A stretch of DNA of 64,000 nucleotides. Origin: Luedemannella flava. GTDB taxonomy: Bacteria; Actinomycetota; Actinomycetes; Mycobacteriales; Micromonosporaceae. The stretch is taken from the NCBI RefSeq assembly GCF_039528515.1, contig NZ_BAAALT010000039.1, positions 1 to 64,000 on the forward strand, given 5' to 3'. Made by a program: the position numbers and the translations under genes. Below are positions 1 to 8,541 of this stretch, in pieces (position 1 is the first letter of the stretch; each line of letters begins with the position of its first letter). Below the pieces are notes generated by a model. It searched no databases. It was not told the origin of the DNA and was given only the letters and a program-made list of their open reading frames with translations.

Positions 1-413
1 CGCTGCCGGTGGCCGGCAGCGCCGCCACGGGCATGGCGTTCGTGCCGGCGCGGGTGCCGCACGTGGAGTTCGGCAACGTCGCGATCAACTACCCCGGCCT
101 GCCCGTGGCCGGCGGACCGCCGGCGCAGGAGCCCGGCCCGGGCGCCGGCATGCTGCCGGCCACCGGCTCCCTGCCCACCCTGGGCACCACCGACATGACC
201 CGCAACGGCCTGATGAAGCGGCCGCCCCGGGCCACAGCACCGGTCCGGTCGACGCAGCCGGAACCCGAGGTCTCGGCTACCGACGGCCGCAGCCCCGACG
301 GCATCCGCAGCATGCTGACCGCCTTCCGCAGCGGCATGGACCGGGGCACCGCGCACCGCGACGAGGCGGACCGCGTTACGACGTCCGAGTACCCGTGGAG
401 GAACCTGACGTGA
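1..413 (+). CDS. cvnA: Conservon sensor kinase CvnA, C-terminal tail (partial)
   Basis: Only the last part of the gene is in the window; the frame is open from base 3. The visible residues are a proline- and glycine-rich tail followed by a conserved-looking end with MKRPPR and IRSMLTAFRSGMDRG, which I recognise from the C-termini of nitrate/nitrite-sensing-type histidine kinases of actinomycete conservons. No kinase motifs are in view, so the call rests on this tail and on the cvnBCD genes that follow. The TGA stop overlaps the GTG start of cvnB (GTGA), a sign of translational coupling. Confidence 0.75.
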   Translation, partial: LPVAGSAATGMAFVPARVPHVEFGNVAINYPGLPVAGGPPAQEPGPGAGMLPATGSLPTLGTTDMTRNGLMKRPPRATAPVRSTQPEPEVSATDGRSPDGIRSMLTAFRSGMDRGTAHRDEADRVTTSEYPWRNLT

Positions 414-835
414 CCATCGACGTGGGCAACGACCTGCAGGAGTTCAACTGGCTCCTGAGCAACTTCGTCCGCAACGCGGACGGGGTCCGCGACGCCGTCG
501 CGGTCTCCTCCGACGGGCTGCTGATCGCGACCTCGACGGGCCTCGACCGGGCCGGCGCCGACCAGCTCGCGGCCATCGTGTCGAGCCTGACCAGCGTGGG
601 CCGCAGCGCGTCGCGCCGGTACGACTTCCAGGGCCTTAAACTGATCATGCTGGAGATGCGCCGGGGCTTCCTGCTCGTGTCCGCCATCGCCAACGGCAGC
701 AGCCTGGGCGTGCTCGCGGACGAGCACTGCGACGTCGGCCTGGTCGGCTACGAGATGGGCGTACTCGTGGACAAGGCCGGGCCGCTGCTGACGCCGGCGC
801 TCATCACCGCGTCGCGACAGTACCTACCGCAGTGA
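410..835 (+). CDS. cvnB: Roadblock/LC7 domain protein CvnB
   Basis: Small roadblock/LC7 protein of about 141 residues, which in conservons is thought to act with the GTPase CvnD and the sensor kinase at the membrane. Visible family traits are the start LQEFNWLLSNFV, the VRDAVAVSSDGLLIATS strand-turn and a late RGFLLVSAIANGSSLGVLA strand. A GTG at 395 is also in frame, but I chose GTG at 410: GGAGGA at 397-402 lies 7 bases upstream, and this start gives the usual GTGA overlap with cvnA. It is followed by a second GTGA overlap into cvnC. Confidence 0.9.
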   Translation: MTIDVGNDLQEFNWLLSNFVRNADGVRDAVAVSSDGLLIATSTGLDRAGADQLAAIVSSLTSVGRSASRRYDFQGLKLIMLEMRRGFLLVSAIANGSSLGVLADEHCDVGLVGYEMGVLVDKAGPLLTPALITASRQYLPQ

Positions 836-1221
836 ACGGCCCGGTCCGGCGGCCCGCGCCGCCCTCCGACGCGGGGTACCTCGACGAGGAGGACGGCGAC
901 GACGACGCGTTGATCCGGCCGTTCCTCGTGACCGGCGGGCGCACCCGCCCGCTGCAGGACGGGCTCCGGGTGGAGACGATGATCTCCGCCCGGCCGGCGG
1001 CGCTGTCCGCGCCGGTCCGGTTCGAGCTGCACGCCATCCTGAAGCTGTGCCAGTTCCCGCGCTCGATCGCGGAGGTCGCCGTCGCCGTCGGCGTGCCGCT
1101 CGGGGTCGCCAAGGTGCTCGTCGCCGACCTGCTCACCAGCGGGCTCGCCAACTGGGAGCAGCCCGACGAGATCTCCATCGCCATGCTCGAAAGGATCAGG
1201 GACCGTGTACGAGCGCTCTGA
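832..1221 (+). CDS. cvnC: DUF742 family protein CvnC
   Basis: DUF742 protein of 129 residues, the third component of actinobacterial conservons. Visible traits are the N-terminal VRPFLVTGG-like segment (IRPFLVTGGRTRP), then a winged-helix-like region with LHAILKLCQFPRSIAEVA and a LGVAKVLVADLLTSGL helix. The family is thought to be a partner of the CvnD GTPase; no enzymatic residues are evident. Its GTG start overlaps the cvnB stop by 4 bases, and its end overlaps cvnD by 17 bases, so all four genes form one coupled operon. Confidence 0.9.
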   Translation: MNGPVRRPAPPSDAGYLDEEDGDDDALIRPFLVTGGRTRPLQDGLRVETMISARPAALSAPVRFELHAILKLCQFPRSIAEVAVAVGVPLGVAKVLVADLLTSGLANWEQPDEISIAMLERIRDRVRAL

Positions 1222-1804
1222 CCAGGCGCCCTCGGTGAAAGCCGTGAAGATCATCGTGAGCGGCGGGTTCGGGGTGGGCAAGACGACGTTCGTCGGCGCC
1301 ATCTCCGATATCGAGCCGCTGGCCACCGAGGCCGAGCTGACCGAGGTGTCGGTCGGCATCGACGACACCAGCGCGGTGGCCGCCAAGTCGACGACCACGG
1401 TCGCGCTCGACTTCGGCCGCATCCGCCTCGACGACAGCCTGGTCCTGTACCTGTTCGGCACCCCCGGCCAGGACCGCTTCGCCTTCCTCTGGGACGACCT
1501 CGTGGTCGGTGCGCTCGGCGCGGTCGTCATGGTCGACACCCGCCGCGTCATGGACAGCTTCGCCGCCCTCGACTACCTGGAGGACCACGGCATCCCGTTC
1601 CTGCTGGCCATCAACCGGTTCGACGGCGCGGCGCGCTTCGACACGGAGGAGATCCGCGAGGCGCTGCGGATCGGTGTGCAGGTGCCGATCCTCGAATTCG
1701 ATGCCCGGGTACGCGATTCCGTGAAGCACATCCTGCTGACCCTCATCGAGCAGGTCCTCATCTTCCGCCTGGCCGGCACCCGCACCCCGGCACCCGCCTA
1801 CTGA
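1205..1804 (+). CDS. cvnD: Small GTPase CvnD
   Basis: Small Ras-like GTP/ATP-binding protein of 199 residues, the GTPase of the conservon. A P-loop GGFGVGKT lies at residues 20-27, a DFG-type switch segment (VALDFGRI) follows, then LFGTPGQDRF (the G3 equivalent DxxG is GTPGQ here, as is normal in this family) and an NRFD motif in the NKxD position. GTG start, 17-base overlap with cvnC. A cytochrome P450 (cvnE), present in some conservons, is absent: the next gene is a HEAT-repeat protein after about 100 bases. Confidence 0.92.
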   Translation: MYERSDQAPSVKAVKIIVSGGFGVGKTTFVGAISDIEPLATEAELTEVSVGIDDTSAVAAKSTTTVALDFGRIRLDDSLVLYLFGTPGQDRFAFLWDDLVVGALGAVVMVDTRRVMDSFAALDYLEDHGIPFLLAINRFDGAARFDTEEIREALRIGVQVPILEFDARVRDSVKHILLTLIEQVLIFRLAGTRTPAPAY

Positions 1805-1900
1805 CCTTCCCGTGGAAACCCGGTCGCGACCGTCCTGCAGCCGGCTTAGGGTGGCTACAACCACCTTCCGGCCTGGAGGATCGTCGCGGACACGGGCGTC

Positions 1901-3115
1901 TTGTACTACGACAAGCCGCACACACTCACGGGCGCGTTGCAGCACGGGCTTGGCCGCGGCGCCGACCGCGCGCTGCGCGATCCGGCCGCGCCTGACGCCG
2001 TACTCGCGTGTGTCCGGCGCGATTGGCGCTGGGACCGGATGGTCGACGAGCGTGCCGTCTATCTCGCCCGGCTGGTCCGTGACCTCTCGATGCCGGTGCC
2101 GCCGCTGGTCGACCTGCTGAACGACGTCACCGACGACGATCCTGACAACGGGTTCGAGAACACGCTGGACGTGTTGGAGGTGCTGGGCCGGGCGGGGGAC
2201 GAGCACGCGATCGACGGCCTGCGCCGGTATGTCCGCGAGGGCCCGCACTGGCTGGACGTGTTGCACACGATCGCCCGTGACTGGCCCCGCGACCTGTGGG
2301 ACGACCTGTTGCCCGTGGCGCACTCCCGGCTTACTCCCGACGACGATGGGCCGCTCTGGCGGGGTCGGCCCTGGGTCGACTGGGCGGTTGTGGACGAGAC
2401 CATTGCGGCCCGGGCTGCGGCGTTCAGGCCACTTCCACGTCCGGAGCGCCCCTTCCGGGAGCGGCCGATCGAGGACGTGTTCGCCCTGATGGCCGATGGT
2501 GATGCCGATCGTCGGCGGGCGGCGTTGTTCGAACTGAACCGGCGCGGCCCGCAGCCCGGTCTGCTGGCGGTCGTGGACGCTCTGCCGATGAGGGAACTGG
2601 GCGGGTCGCTCGGCTTGGCCGTCGAGCGGCTCGGTGCGCTCGCCGTTCCTCACCTACGCGCCTGGGCCGCGTCACCGGATCATCCGCTGATCTGGACGGC
2701 GTACCGCGTCCTTGCCGAGCACGGCGATGACTCGGATCTGGAGACGCTGCTCGCCGGCTGGGACTGGCTGCGAGGTCGCGACGGCACGCTGTGCGGATTC
2801 CAGAACTTCGCCGATGGGATTGCCCGGATCGGCGGCCCGGCCGCTCTGGCGGCGGTGCCCCGGCTGTGGCGCGCGTGGTTCTGGCCCCATACCTACGAAC
2901 GCGTCGCGTTCCTGCGCGCGATCACCGCACTTGACCCCGATTTAGCGACAAAGCTGCACGTCGAGGGCCTGTGGGACTGTGAGTCCAGGGTCAGGCAGCT
3001 AGCGGCCGCCCACGTACGCTTCGATGACGGCACCCGCGAACGCTTGGTCCACCTCCGCGACGACCCCATGGAGACCCCTGAGGTACGCGCGACCGCGGCC
3101 AGCCGCCTCGGCTGA
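1901..3115 (+). CDS. HEAT-repeat-like protein of unknown role
   Basis: Helical-repeat protein of about 404 residues. The N-terminus (YYDKPHTLTGALQ) and repeated helix pairs such as VDERAVYLARLVRDL, LLNDVTDDD and VRQLAAAHVRFDDG look like the HEAT/ARM-type proteins common in actinomycetes. No catalytic motif, signal peptide or membrane segment is seen, so a cytosolic scaffold is inferred. The start is uncertain: I used TTG at 1901, but the frame is open further upstream and no good ribosome site precedes TTG (a GGAGGA lies about 20 bases before it). It stands alone between the conservon and the disulfide pair. Confidence 0.7.
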   Translation: MYYDKPHTLTGALQHGLGRGADRALRDPAAPDAVLACVRRDWRWDRMVDERAVYLARLVRDLSMPVPPLVDLLNDVTDDDPDNGFENTLDVLEVLGRAGDEHAIDGLRRYVREGPHWLDVLHTIARDWPRDLWDDLLPVAHSRLTPDDDGPLWRGRPWVDWAVVDETIAARAAAFRPLPRPERPFRERPIEDVFALMADGDADRRRAALFELNRRGPQPGLLAVVDALPMRELGGSLGLAVERLGALAVPHLRAWAASPDHPLIWTAYRVLAEHGDDSDLETLLAGWDWLRGRDGTLCGFQNFADGIARIGGPAALAAVPRLWRAWFWPHTYERVAFLRAITALDPDLATKLHVEGLWDCESRVRQLAAAHVRFDDGTRERLVHLRDDPMETPEVRATAASRLG

Positions 3116-3238
3116 ACACCCGGAAGATCGCCCCGAGGTCAGGTGCTCGGGCAAGTCTGCCATTTGGTCCGATTCGCCGGGTTAGGCTGGTGTTGTAGTC
3201 GATCAATGGCGTCGCCGGCCGGGAAGTGGGTAAACCGG

Positions 3239-3994
3239 GTGGGCAAGAAACCTGCGGAATCCGCCGAGATGCGAAAGGGCAAGGCTGCCATCGCCGGAGC
3301 GAGGAGTCCGGCCCGGTGGCCGCTCATCGTCGGCGGCGTGGTGATCGTGGGGCTCCTGGTCGCCATCGTGGCCACGCTCGTCGTGTCGGCGAACAAGGAG
3401 AAGCCGGAGCCGATCTCGACGTCCGGGCCGATGGTGGTGCCCACGGGCGCGACGACCGGCGGGGCGCTGGTGTCGGGCAAGGCCGACGCCCCGGTGCGCC
3501 TCGAGGTGTACCTGGACTACATGTGCCCGTACTGCGGTCAGTTCGAGCGGGCCAACGGCGAGGAGATCGCCCGCCTCGTCGGCGCCGGAACGGTCCGGCT
3601 GGAGACGTACCCCCTGGCGTTCCTCGACGAGGCGTCGTCGGGGACGCAGTACTCCACCAGGGCCGCGAACGCGGCCGCGACGGTGAGCGACCGGGCCGCG
3701 GACAAGTTCATCGCCTTCAACAACAGCCTGTTCGCCCACCAGCCCGCCGAGGGCGGCGAAGGGCTGACCGACGACGCGATCGCGTCGCTGGCCCGCGACG
3801 CCGGCGTGCCGGCCGAGGTCACCGACGCCTTCGGCGACCGGACCTTTGTGCCGTGGGTCGCGGACAGCACGAAGAAGGCGTTCGCGGGCGGCCTGCAGGG
3901 CACGCCGACGGTGAAGATCGACGGCGTGCAGTTCACGGGCGACCTCTACAAGGCCGGCCCGCTCACCGAGGCGATCAACCAGGCCGCGAAGTAA
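3239..3994 (+). CDS. Membrane-anchored DsbA-like thioredoxin-fold protein
   Basis: Thiol-disulfide oxidoreductase of about 251 residues, predicted to sit outside the membrane and introduce or shuffle disulfides in exported proteins. It has a basic cytoplasmic start, one transmembrane anchor (PLIVGGVVIVGLLVAIVATL), a linker, and a DsbA-like domain with the active site CPYC at C96 and C99 and a cis-proline GTPTV near the end. The frame opens at 3143, but I chose GTG 3239 because it gives the usual MGKKPAESAEMRKGK start; ATG 3206 is an alternative. The stop overlaps the next start (TAATG), pairing it with a VKOR-type membrane oxidase that can reoxidise it. Confidence 0.85.
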   Translation: MGKKPAESAEMRKGKAAIAGARSPARWPLIVGGVVIVGLLVAIVATLVVSANKEKPEPISTSGPMVVPTGATTGGALVSGKADAPVRLEVYLDYMCPYCGQFERANGEEIARLVGAGTVRLETYPLAFLDEASSGTQYSTRAANAAATVSDRAADKFIAFNNSLFAHQPAEGGEGLTDDAIASLARDAGVPAEVTDAFGDRTFVPWVADSTKKAFAGGLQGTPTVKIDGVQFTGDLYKAGPLTEAINQAAK

Positions 3995-4614
3995 TGTCCG
4001 CCCCGCTGGGCGCGCTGCGCCGGTTGCGCCACGCCAACGCGTGGATCTTCGGAACCATGCTCTTCTCGGCGTGCCTGAGCCTGATCGCGTCCCTGGTGCT
4101 GTCCATCGACGCCGTCCGGCTGGCCGAGAACCCCCGGCTGGCCCTCTCCTGCAACATCAACACGGTCATCAACTGCGGCACGGTGGCGCTGTCCTGGCAG
4201 GCGCAGCTGTTCGGCTTCCCGAACGCGTTCCTCGGCCTGATGGCCGAGCCGGTCGTGATCACCATCGCGGTGGCGAGCCTCGGCGGGACGCGGTTCCCGC
4301 GCTGGTTCATGTGCGCCGCGCAGGTCGTCTACACCCTCGGCGTCATCTTCGCGTACTGGCTGTTCTACCAGTCGTTCTTCAACATCGGCGCGTTGTGCCC
4401 GTGGTGCCTGCTGATTACGGTCTCCACCACGCTGGTGTTCGCGACGCTGACCCACGTCAACATCCGCGACGACAACCTCTACCTGCCCCGACGGGTCCAG
4501 GCACCGTTGGCGCGCTGGATCGCCGCCGACCTCGACGTCATCGTCGTGACGATCTGGCTGCTGGCGTTGATCCTCGCGGTGGTGACCAGGTACGGCGACC
4601 GCCTGGTCAGCTGA
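3994..4614 (+). CDS. Vitamin K epoxide reductase (VKOR) family membrane protein
   Basis: Integral membrane disulfide catalyst of 206 residues, expected to pass electrons from the neighbouring DsbA-like protein to quinone. It has about five hydrophobic segments, the redox pair CPWC at C135 and C138, and loop cysteines C53 and C61 (SCNINTVINC), all hallmarks of bacterial VKOR. ATG start overlaps the previous stop by one base, so the two genes are probably one operon. The 3-prime end overlaps by 8 bases the convergent small gene on the other strand. Confidence 0.9.
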   Translation: MSAPLGALRRLRHANAWIFGTMLFSACLSLIASLVLSIDAVRLAENPRLALSCNINTVINCGTVALSWQAQLFGFPNAFLGLMAEPVVITIAVASLGGTRFPRWFMCAAQVVYTLGVIFAYWLFYQSFFNIGALCPWCLLITVSTTLVFATLTHVNIRDDNLYLPRRVQAPLARWIAADLDVIVVTIWLLALILAVVTRYGDRLVS

Positions 4615-4810
4615 GGTCGAGGTCCAACCGCTCGCCGGCACAGACCAGTTGCGTACGGGCGAAGTGGAAGTCCTCGCAGCGGCTCCGCCGGCAGACCGGA
4701 CAGGTGCCGGTCACGGGGTCGTCGGCGTGGACGCGGAGCATGCGGCGGTAGTGGTCCGCGAGTTCGGGTGTCAGCGGCACGGGGACGAAACTGAACGGCC
4801 CGCTAGACAA
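4607..4810 (-). CDS. Small four-cysteine protein, paralogue of the one at 15965-16294
   Basis: A 67-residue protein of unknown function. Four cysteines (C37, C40, C45, C57) in the pattern CPVCRRSRC...VC could bind zinc. It is clearly homologous to the product at 15965-16294: both begin SSGPF, share PVPLTP and end in QLVCAG. TTG start chosen by alignment with that paralogue, which starts at the equivalent GTG. In both loci an upstream frame ends 8 bases inside the gene. It lies downstream of an XRE/DUF397 pair on the same strand, so it is probably part of that regulatory module. Confidence 0.65.
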   Translation of the reverse strand: MSSGPFSFVPVPLTPELADHYRRMLRVHADDPVTGTCPVCRRSRCEDFHFARTQLVCAGERLDLDLS

Positions 4811-4938
4811 GCCGTTCCCCGACGGTGGCGCTCAAGCCGACCAGTTCACCGCGCACATGTGCGAGTTTGGCAGTGTGCCGGCAAGAGCACAACGGAAACG
4901 CGTGTGTTCGACATGCGCCGACCCGGCGGCGGACAGCG

Positions 4939-5163
4939 TCAGCCGCGGTCGAACTCGCCGGCCTTCACCGCGGCGATGAAAGCGCCCCAACTGCCGGTGG
5001 AGAAGATCAGCTCGCCGGCGTCGGGACGCTTCGAGTCGCGGACCCCGACAAGGGCGTGACCTGCGGCGGACGCCACCTCGACGCAGTCGCCCTGGTTGCC
5101 GCTTCTCGTGCTCTTGCGCCAGTCGATGAAGAGGGCGGACGAGCCGGACGGATCGGCATTCAT
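4939..5163 (-). CDS. DUF397 domain protein
   Basis: DUF397 protein of 74 residues. The family signature is clear: WRKSTRSGNQGDCVEVA near the middle, then VGVRDSKRPDAGELIFS and WGAFIAAVKAGEF at the end. DUF397 proteins are small partners, often described as toxin- or effector-like, of the adjacent XRE/DUF5753 regulators in developmental loci of actinomycetes (whiJ/abaA-like). The ATG immediately follows the TAG of the upstream XRE gene with no spacer, so they are co-translated. Confidence 0.92.
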   Translation of the reverse strand: MNADPSGSSALFIDWRKSTRSGNQGDCVEVASAAGHALVGVRDSKRPDAGELIFSTGSWGAFIAAVKAGEFDRG

Positions 5164-6012
5164 CTATGTCATCCTCTCCTGGATCAGGGCGATCGAGTCC
5201 TCGGGTCCGAGGGCGGCAGTCAGCAGGCGATCCCGCATGACCCTATAACGGGCGACGTCCTCTTCGTCCCCAAGTTGCAGTTCCGACGTCTCCGTTTCCA
5301 CACATACGACGTCAGGGTCGTTGGGGTCCCGAAACCTGTAGAGCGAAAACCCGGTGAGCGCCGCCGCGTGATGCGGCAGCTCGGCGCCGAACGGCAACAC
5401 CCGCACCGTGACGTTGGGCCAACCGGCCGCCGCGACCAGATGCTCAAGCTGGCCCCGCCACACGTCGGCGGGGGCCGTCACCCGCCGCAGCAGAGCCTCA
5501 TCGAGTACGACGGTGAAGTTGACGGCCTCGTCGGCGGAGAGGATGCGTTGCCGCGCCTGCCGTCCGGCGACCGCGTCGTTGGTGTCGAACTGGGCCGTCG
5601 CCTCGCGGTCGGCGAACCGGACCCGGGCGTAGGCCTCCGTCTGCAGCAGACCCGGCACGAAAGCCAGGCTGTACTGCCAGATCTCGCGTGCGCCCGCCTC
5701 CAGCTCGGCGTACCCGGCCTGCCGTTGCGGCATCTCGGCGTACGCCTTCCACCAGCCGCGCTGGTTGGCCTGCCGGGCGAGCGTGATCAGGCGCTGCTCC
5801 TGCGCCGGCTCGACGCCCAGCGCCTCCAGCAGGTCCATGACGTCGGCGACGTCCGGGCGGACCTTGGCGTTCTCCAGGCGGCTGAGCTTCGTGTGGCTCC
5901 ACCCGAGCTCGGCCGCGAGCGCCTGGAGCTTGAGGCCCTTGGCCTCCCGCAGGTCGCGCAGCTCCTCACCGAGGCGGCGCCGCCGGAAGAGCGGTGAATG
6001 GCCGACAGGCAT
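5164..6012 (-). CDS. XRE-family regulator with DUF5753 (Scr1/WhiJ type)
   Basis: Helix-turn-helix regulator of 282 residues. The N-terminus (LGEELRDLREAKGLKLQALAAELGWSHTKLSRLE, broken here only for description) is a standard XRE HTH at about residues 14-65; the rest is the DUF5753 domain with WQYSLAFVPGLLQTEAYAR and VLPFGAELPHHA. Such proteins act in pairs with DUF397 partners as developmental or secondary-metabolism regulators in actinomycetes. It is the promoter-proximal gene of the 6012-4607 module and probably controls it. Confidence 0.92.
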   Translation of the reverse strand: MPVGHSPLFRRRRLGEELRDLREAKGLKLQALAAELGWSHTKLSRLENAKVRPDVADVMDLLEALGVEPAQEQRLITLARQANQRGWWKAYAEMPQRQAGYAELEAGAREIWQYSLAFVPGLLQTEAYARVRFADREATAQFDTNDAVAGRQARQRILSADEAVNFTVVLDEALLRRVTAPADVWRGQLEHLVAAAGWPNVTVRVLPFGAELPHHAAALTGFSLYRFRDPNDPDVVCVETETSELQLGDEEDVARYRVMRDRLLTAALGPEDSIALIQERMT

Positions 6013-6085
6013 GCCGGCAGCTTAGTGCCCATTGTGTTTTCATCAGGTCGATGTAGCACCAATCAAACTCATAAGGAGCACGGTC

Positions 6086-6658
6086 ATGCGCACGCTCATC
6101 TCCACCGCCTTCGTATCGGTCGACGGCATGCTCGATCCCACCGGCGGTGACGAGGGGCTCCACAACACCGCGTGGACGTTCAAGTCCGTGGACTTCCTGC
6201 CCGAGGCGTACGAGCTCAAGGGGCGCGAGATGCACGAGGCCGGCGCCCTACTGCTCGGCCGGACCAGCTACCAGCTCTTCGCTCCGGTGTGGCCGGACAT
6301 GGAGGAGTTCACCGAGTACAAGGACATCCCCAAGTACGTCGTCTCGACGACGCTCACCGACGACGACCTCGTCACCAACTGGGGTCCGAACTCGATCCTC
6401 CGCTCGCTCGACGACGTCGCGGCCCTCAAGGAGACCGACGGCGGCCCCCTGCTCGTGCACGGCAGCGCAACCCTCAACCGGGCGCTCGACGAGGCCGGGC
6501 TCATCGACCGCTACCACCTGCTCGTGTTCCCGATCCTGCTGGGCGCGGGCAAGCCGCTGTTCAGCCACGGCGACCAGGCCGGCAAGAGCCTGAAGCTGGT
6601 CGACCACGAGGTGTACGCCAACGGCATCCAGAAGAACGTCTTCGACGTCGTCCGATGA
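6086..6658 (+). CDS. RibD C-terminal / dihydrofolate reductase-like protein
   Basis: Reductase-family protein of 190 residues with the RibD_C/DHFR-like fold: start RTLISTAFVSVDGM, ALLLGRTSYQLFAPVWP, then LLVHGSATLNRAL and LLVFPILLGAGKPLF. Members are NADPH-dependent enzymes of mostly unknown substrate. The start is ATG 6086, placed by AAGGAG at 6073-6078; earlier in-frame codons lack a ribosome site. Single gene, divergent from the XRE module, followed by a hairpin. Confidence 0.88.
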   Translation: MRTLISTAFVSVDGMLDPTGGDEGLHNTAWTFKSVDFLPEAYELKGREMHEAGALLLGRTSYQLFAPVWPDMEEFTEYKDIPKYVVSTTLTDDDLVTNWGPNSILRSLDDVAALKETDGGPLLVHGSATLNRALDEAGLIDRYHLLVFPILLGAGKPLFSHGDQAGKSLKLVDHEVYANGIQKNVFDVVR

Positions 6659-6666
6659 CGCGGGGC

Positions 6667-6700
6667 GCCGGGCTGGTCTGGTCTGGTCGACCAGCCCGGC
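6667..6700 (+). terminator. Hairpin after the RibD-C gene
   Basis: A 12-base stem, GCCGGGCTGGTC at 6667-6678 and its perfect complement at 6689-6700, with a 10-base loop, begins 8 bases after the stop of the reductase gene. There is no T-run, as is common in high-GC actinobacteria. It lies between convergent genes. Confidence 0.6.
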
Positions 6701-6840
6701 CCGGAAGGCGGCGATCGCGACCCGGCGGGTTGGTTACCCAGCTCCGTGCGGCCGCTCGTCGGTCGTGTCCCGACGGTGGCGTGATGGCCGTGCGAACCTA
6801 CGGCGGCCTTTCGTCTGCTTGCCGTGTCCTCCTGCAGTAC

Positions 6841-8541
6841 TCAGATGGGTTCGGTGGCGAGGTTAGGGCGTTGTGGCAGCACCCTGTGATTGTGCAGCAG
6901 GGCGCGGGCAGCCGTGATCGCCTCATCGGTGTGTTCGAACACGCGGTTGCACTGGCGGAGCCTGTCTAGGACGCCGATCGCTTCCAGCGCCTTGGTGTGT
7001 CCGGTTCGTACGCCGGAAAGGTAGACAGTGATGCCTCGACGCTCCAGACGTTCGATCGCGTCGCGCAGCACGACAGCTCCGCTGCCGTCTACGGTAGAGA
7101 TGCGTGACATTCGCAAGATTATGACTCGGACGTCGGAGACCTCCGAAAGCTCGAGGAGGAAACGGTGCGCGGCGGCGAAGAACAGCGGCCCGTCGAACCG
7201 GTAGGCCACGATGTGTTCGCGTAGCAACGCGGCTTCCTCCGCGTGATGGTCGGACAGGTCCAGTGGCACCTGTTCGAGCGTGGCCGCTCGAGCGATCTTG
7301 CTTACGGCCAGGAACGCAGCCAGCACCACGCCGATACCGACGGCGGTCACCAGGTCGAACGCCAGGGTCGCGAGTGCGGTGAACCCCATGACGACGGCGT
7401 CGGAGCGGGTCGATCGGGCCAGTGCCAGCAGGGAGGACACCTCGACCATACGAATCGCGGTCGCCAGTAGGACTCCGGCGAGGGCTGCCAGGGGTACGTG
7501 GGCGACCAGTGGGGCGGCGGCCAGCATTACGGCCGCAAGTACGACCGCGTGGGTCAGCGCGGCCAACCGGGAGCCCGCACCGGTGCGCACATTGACCGCG
7601 GTGCGGGCGATCGCCGCAGTTGCCGGAACTCCGCCGAACAGCGGCGTGACCAGGTTTGCCACGCCTTGACCGAACAGTTCCCGGTCCGGGTCGTGACGCT
7701 GGCCGACCGTCATCGCATCCGCGACGGTCGCAGAGAGCAGGCTCTCCAGCGCGGCCAGGGCGGCAACTGCCAATGCGGAGGGGAGGAGTAACGGGATCGC
7801 GCTCGGATGCAGGAAGGCCAGGCTCGGCGCGGCCAGTGTCTTCGGCAAGGTTCCGATCTGGGCCACGTTGAGCCCGGCGACAACGGCCAGCGCCGTAGCG
7901 GCGGCCACCGCGAGTAAGGAGAACGGAACGCCGGGCTTCCAACGCACGCCGGCCAGCATCACCACCGCCACCCCCGCGGCGAGTGCGAGCGAAGGCCAGT
8001 GCGGGGTAGCGACAAAGTCGATCATGGCGTGCCAGGCAACCACGGCTACCTTGTCCCCATGCACCGCGGCCACGCCGAGTGCGGCGGGAACCTGCTGCAG
8101 GAAGATGACCATGGCGATGCCGATAGTGAATCCCTCCACCACCGGAGCGGGAACATACTGCACGAACCGGCCGGCCCGCGCCACGGCCAGGCCGATCAGC
8201 ACAACCCCGGCGATCAGCCCCACGGTCAGCACCCCAGCGGCGCCGAACTGGCCGACGATGGGCACAAGCACCACTGTCATCGCCCCCGTCGGGCCCGACA
8301 CCTGCAGGTTGGATCCGCCCAAGATCGCGGCGAGGGCTCCCGCGACGATCGCCGTCGCCAGGCCCGCAGCCGCCCCCAGCCCCGATGAGACGCCGAACCC
8401 CAGCGCGAGTGGCAGTGCCACGATCGCCACCGTCAACCCCGCAAGCACATCGCGTCGCGGCTGACGACGAACCGCAGTCCAGTCGGCAAGCGTGGGCAGC
8501 AGCGCGGCCACCCGTCGACCGGTCCCCGCCACAACGGTCAT
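6841..8541 (-). CDS. SulP/SLC26-family anion transporter with STAS domain
   Basis: Membrane transporter of 566 residues. The sulfate-transporter core starts with RDVLAGLTVAIVALPLALGFG, continues through SGPTGAMTVVLVPIVGQ and many hydrophobic helices, and ends in a cytoplasmic STAS domain (about residues 440-545; RVIILRMSRISTVDGSG). SLC26/SulP proteins carry sulfate, bicarbonate or other anions; the substrate cannot be told from sequence. ATG start overlaps the stop of the upstream ArsR gene (ATGA), so it is the second gene of that operon and is probably controlled by ArsR at the operator at 8928-8951. Confidence 0.9.
   Translation of the reverse strand: MTVVAGTGRRVAALLPTLADWTAVRRQPRRDVLAGLTVAIVALPLALGFGVSSGLGAAAGLATAIVAGALAAILGGSNLQVSGPTGAMTVVLVPIVGQFGAAGVLTVGLIAGVVLIGLAVARAGRFVQYVPAPVVEGFTIGIAMVIFLQQVPAALGVAAVHGDKVAVVAWHAMIDFVATPHWPSLALAAGVAVVMLAGVRWKPGVPFSLLAVAAATALAVVAGLNVAQIGTLPKTLAAPSLAFLHPSAIPLLLPSALAVAALAALESLLSATVADAMTVGQRHDPDRELFGQGVANLVTPLFGGVPATAAIARTAVNVRTGAGSRLAALTHAVVLAAVMLAAAPLVAHVPLAALAGVLLATAIRMVEVSSLLALARSTRSDAVVMGFTALATLAFDLVTAVGIGVVLAAFLAVSKIARAATLEQVPLDLSDHHAEEAALLREHIVAYRFDGPLFFAAAHRFLLELSEVSDVRVIILRMSRISTVDGSGAVVLRDAIERLERRGITVYLSGVRTGHTKALEAIGVLDRLRQCNRVFEHTDEAITAARALLHNHRVLPQRPNLATEPI

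Noticed and set aside
4803..4920. Possible full gene upstream of the four-cysteine gene at 4607
   Set aside because: Only the last residues resemble the equivalent gene of the larger module; no start codon or membrane helix could be recognised.
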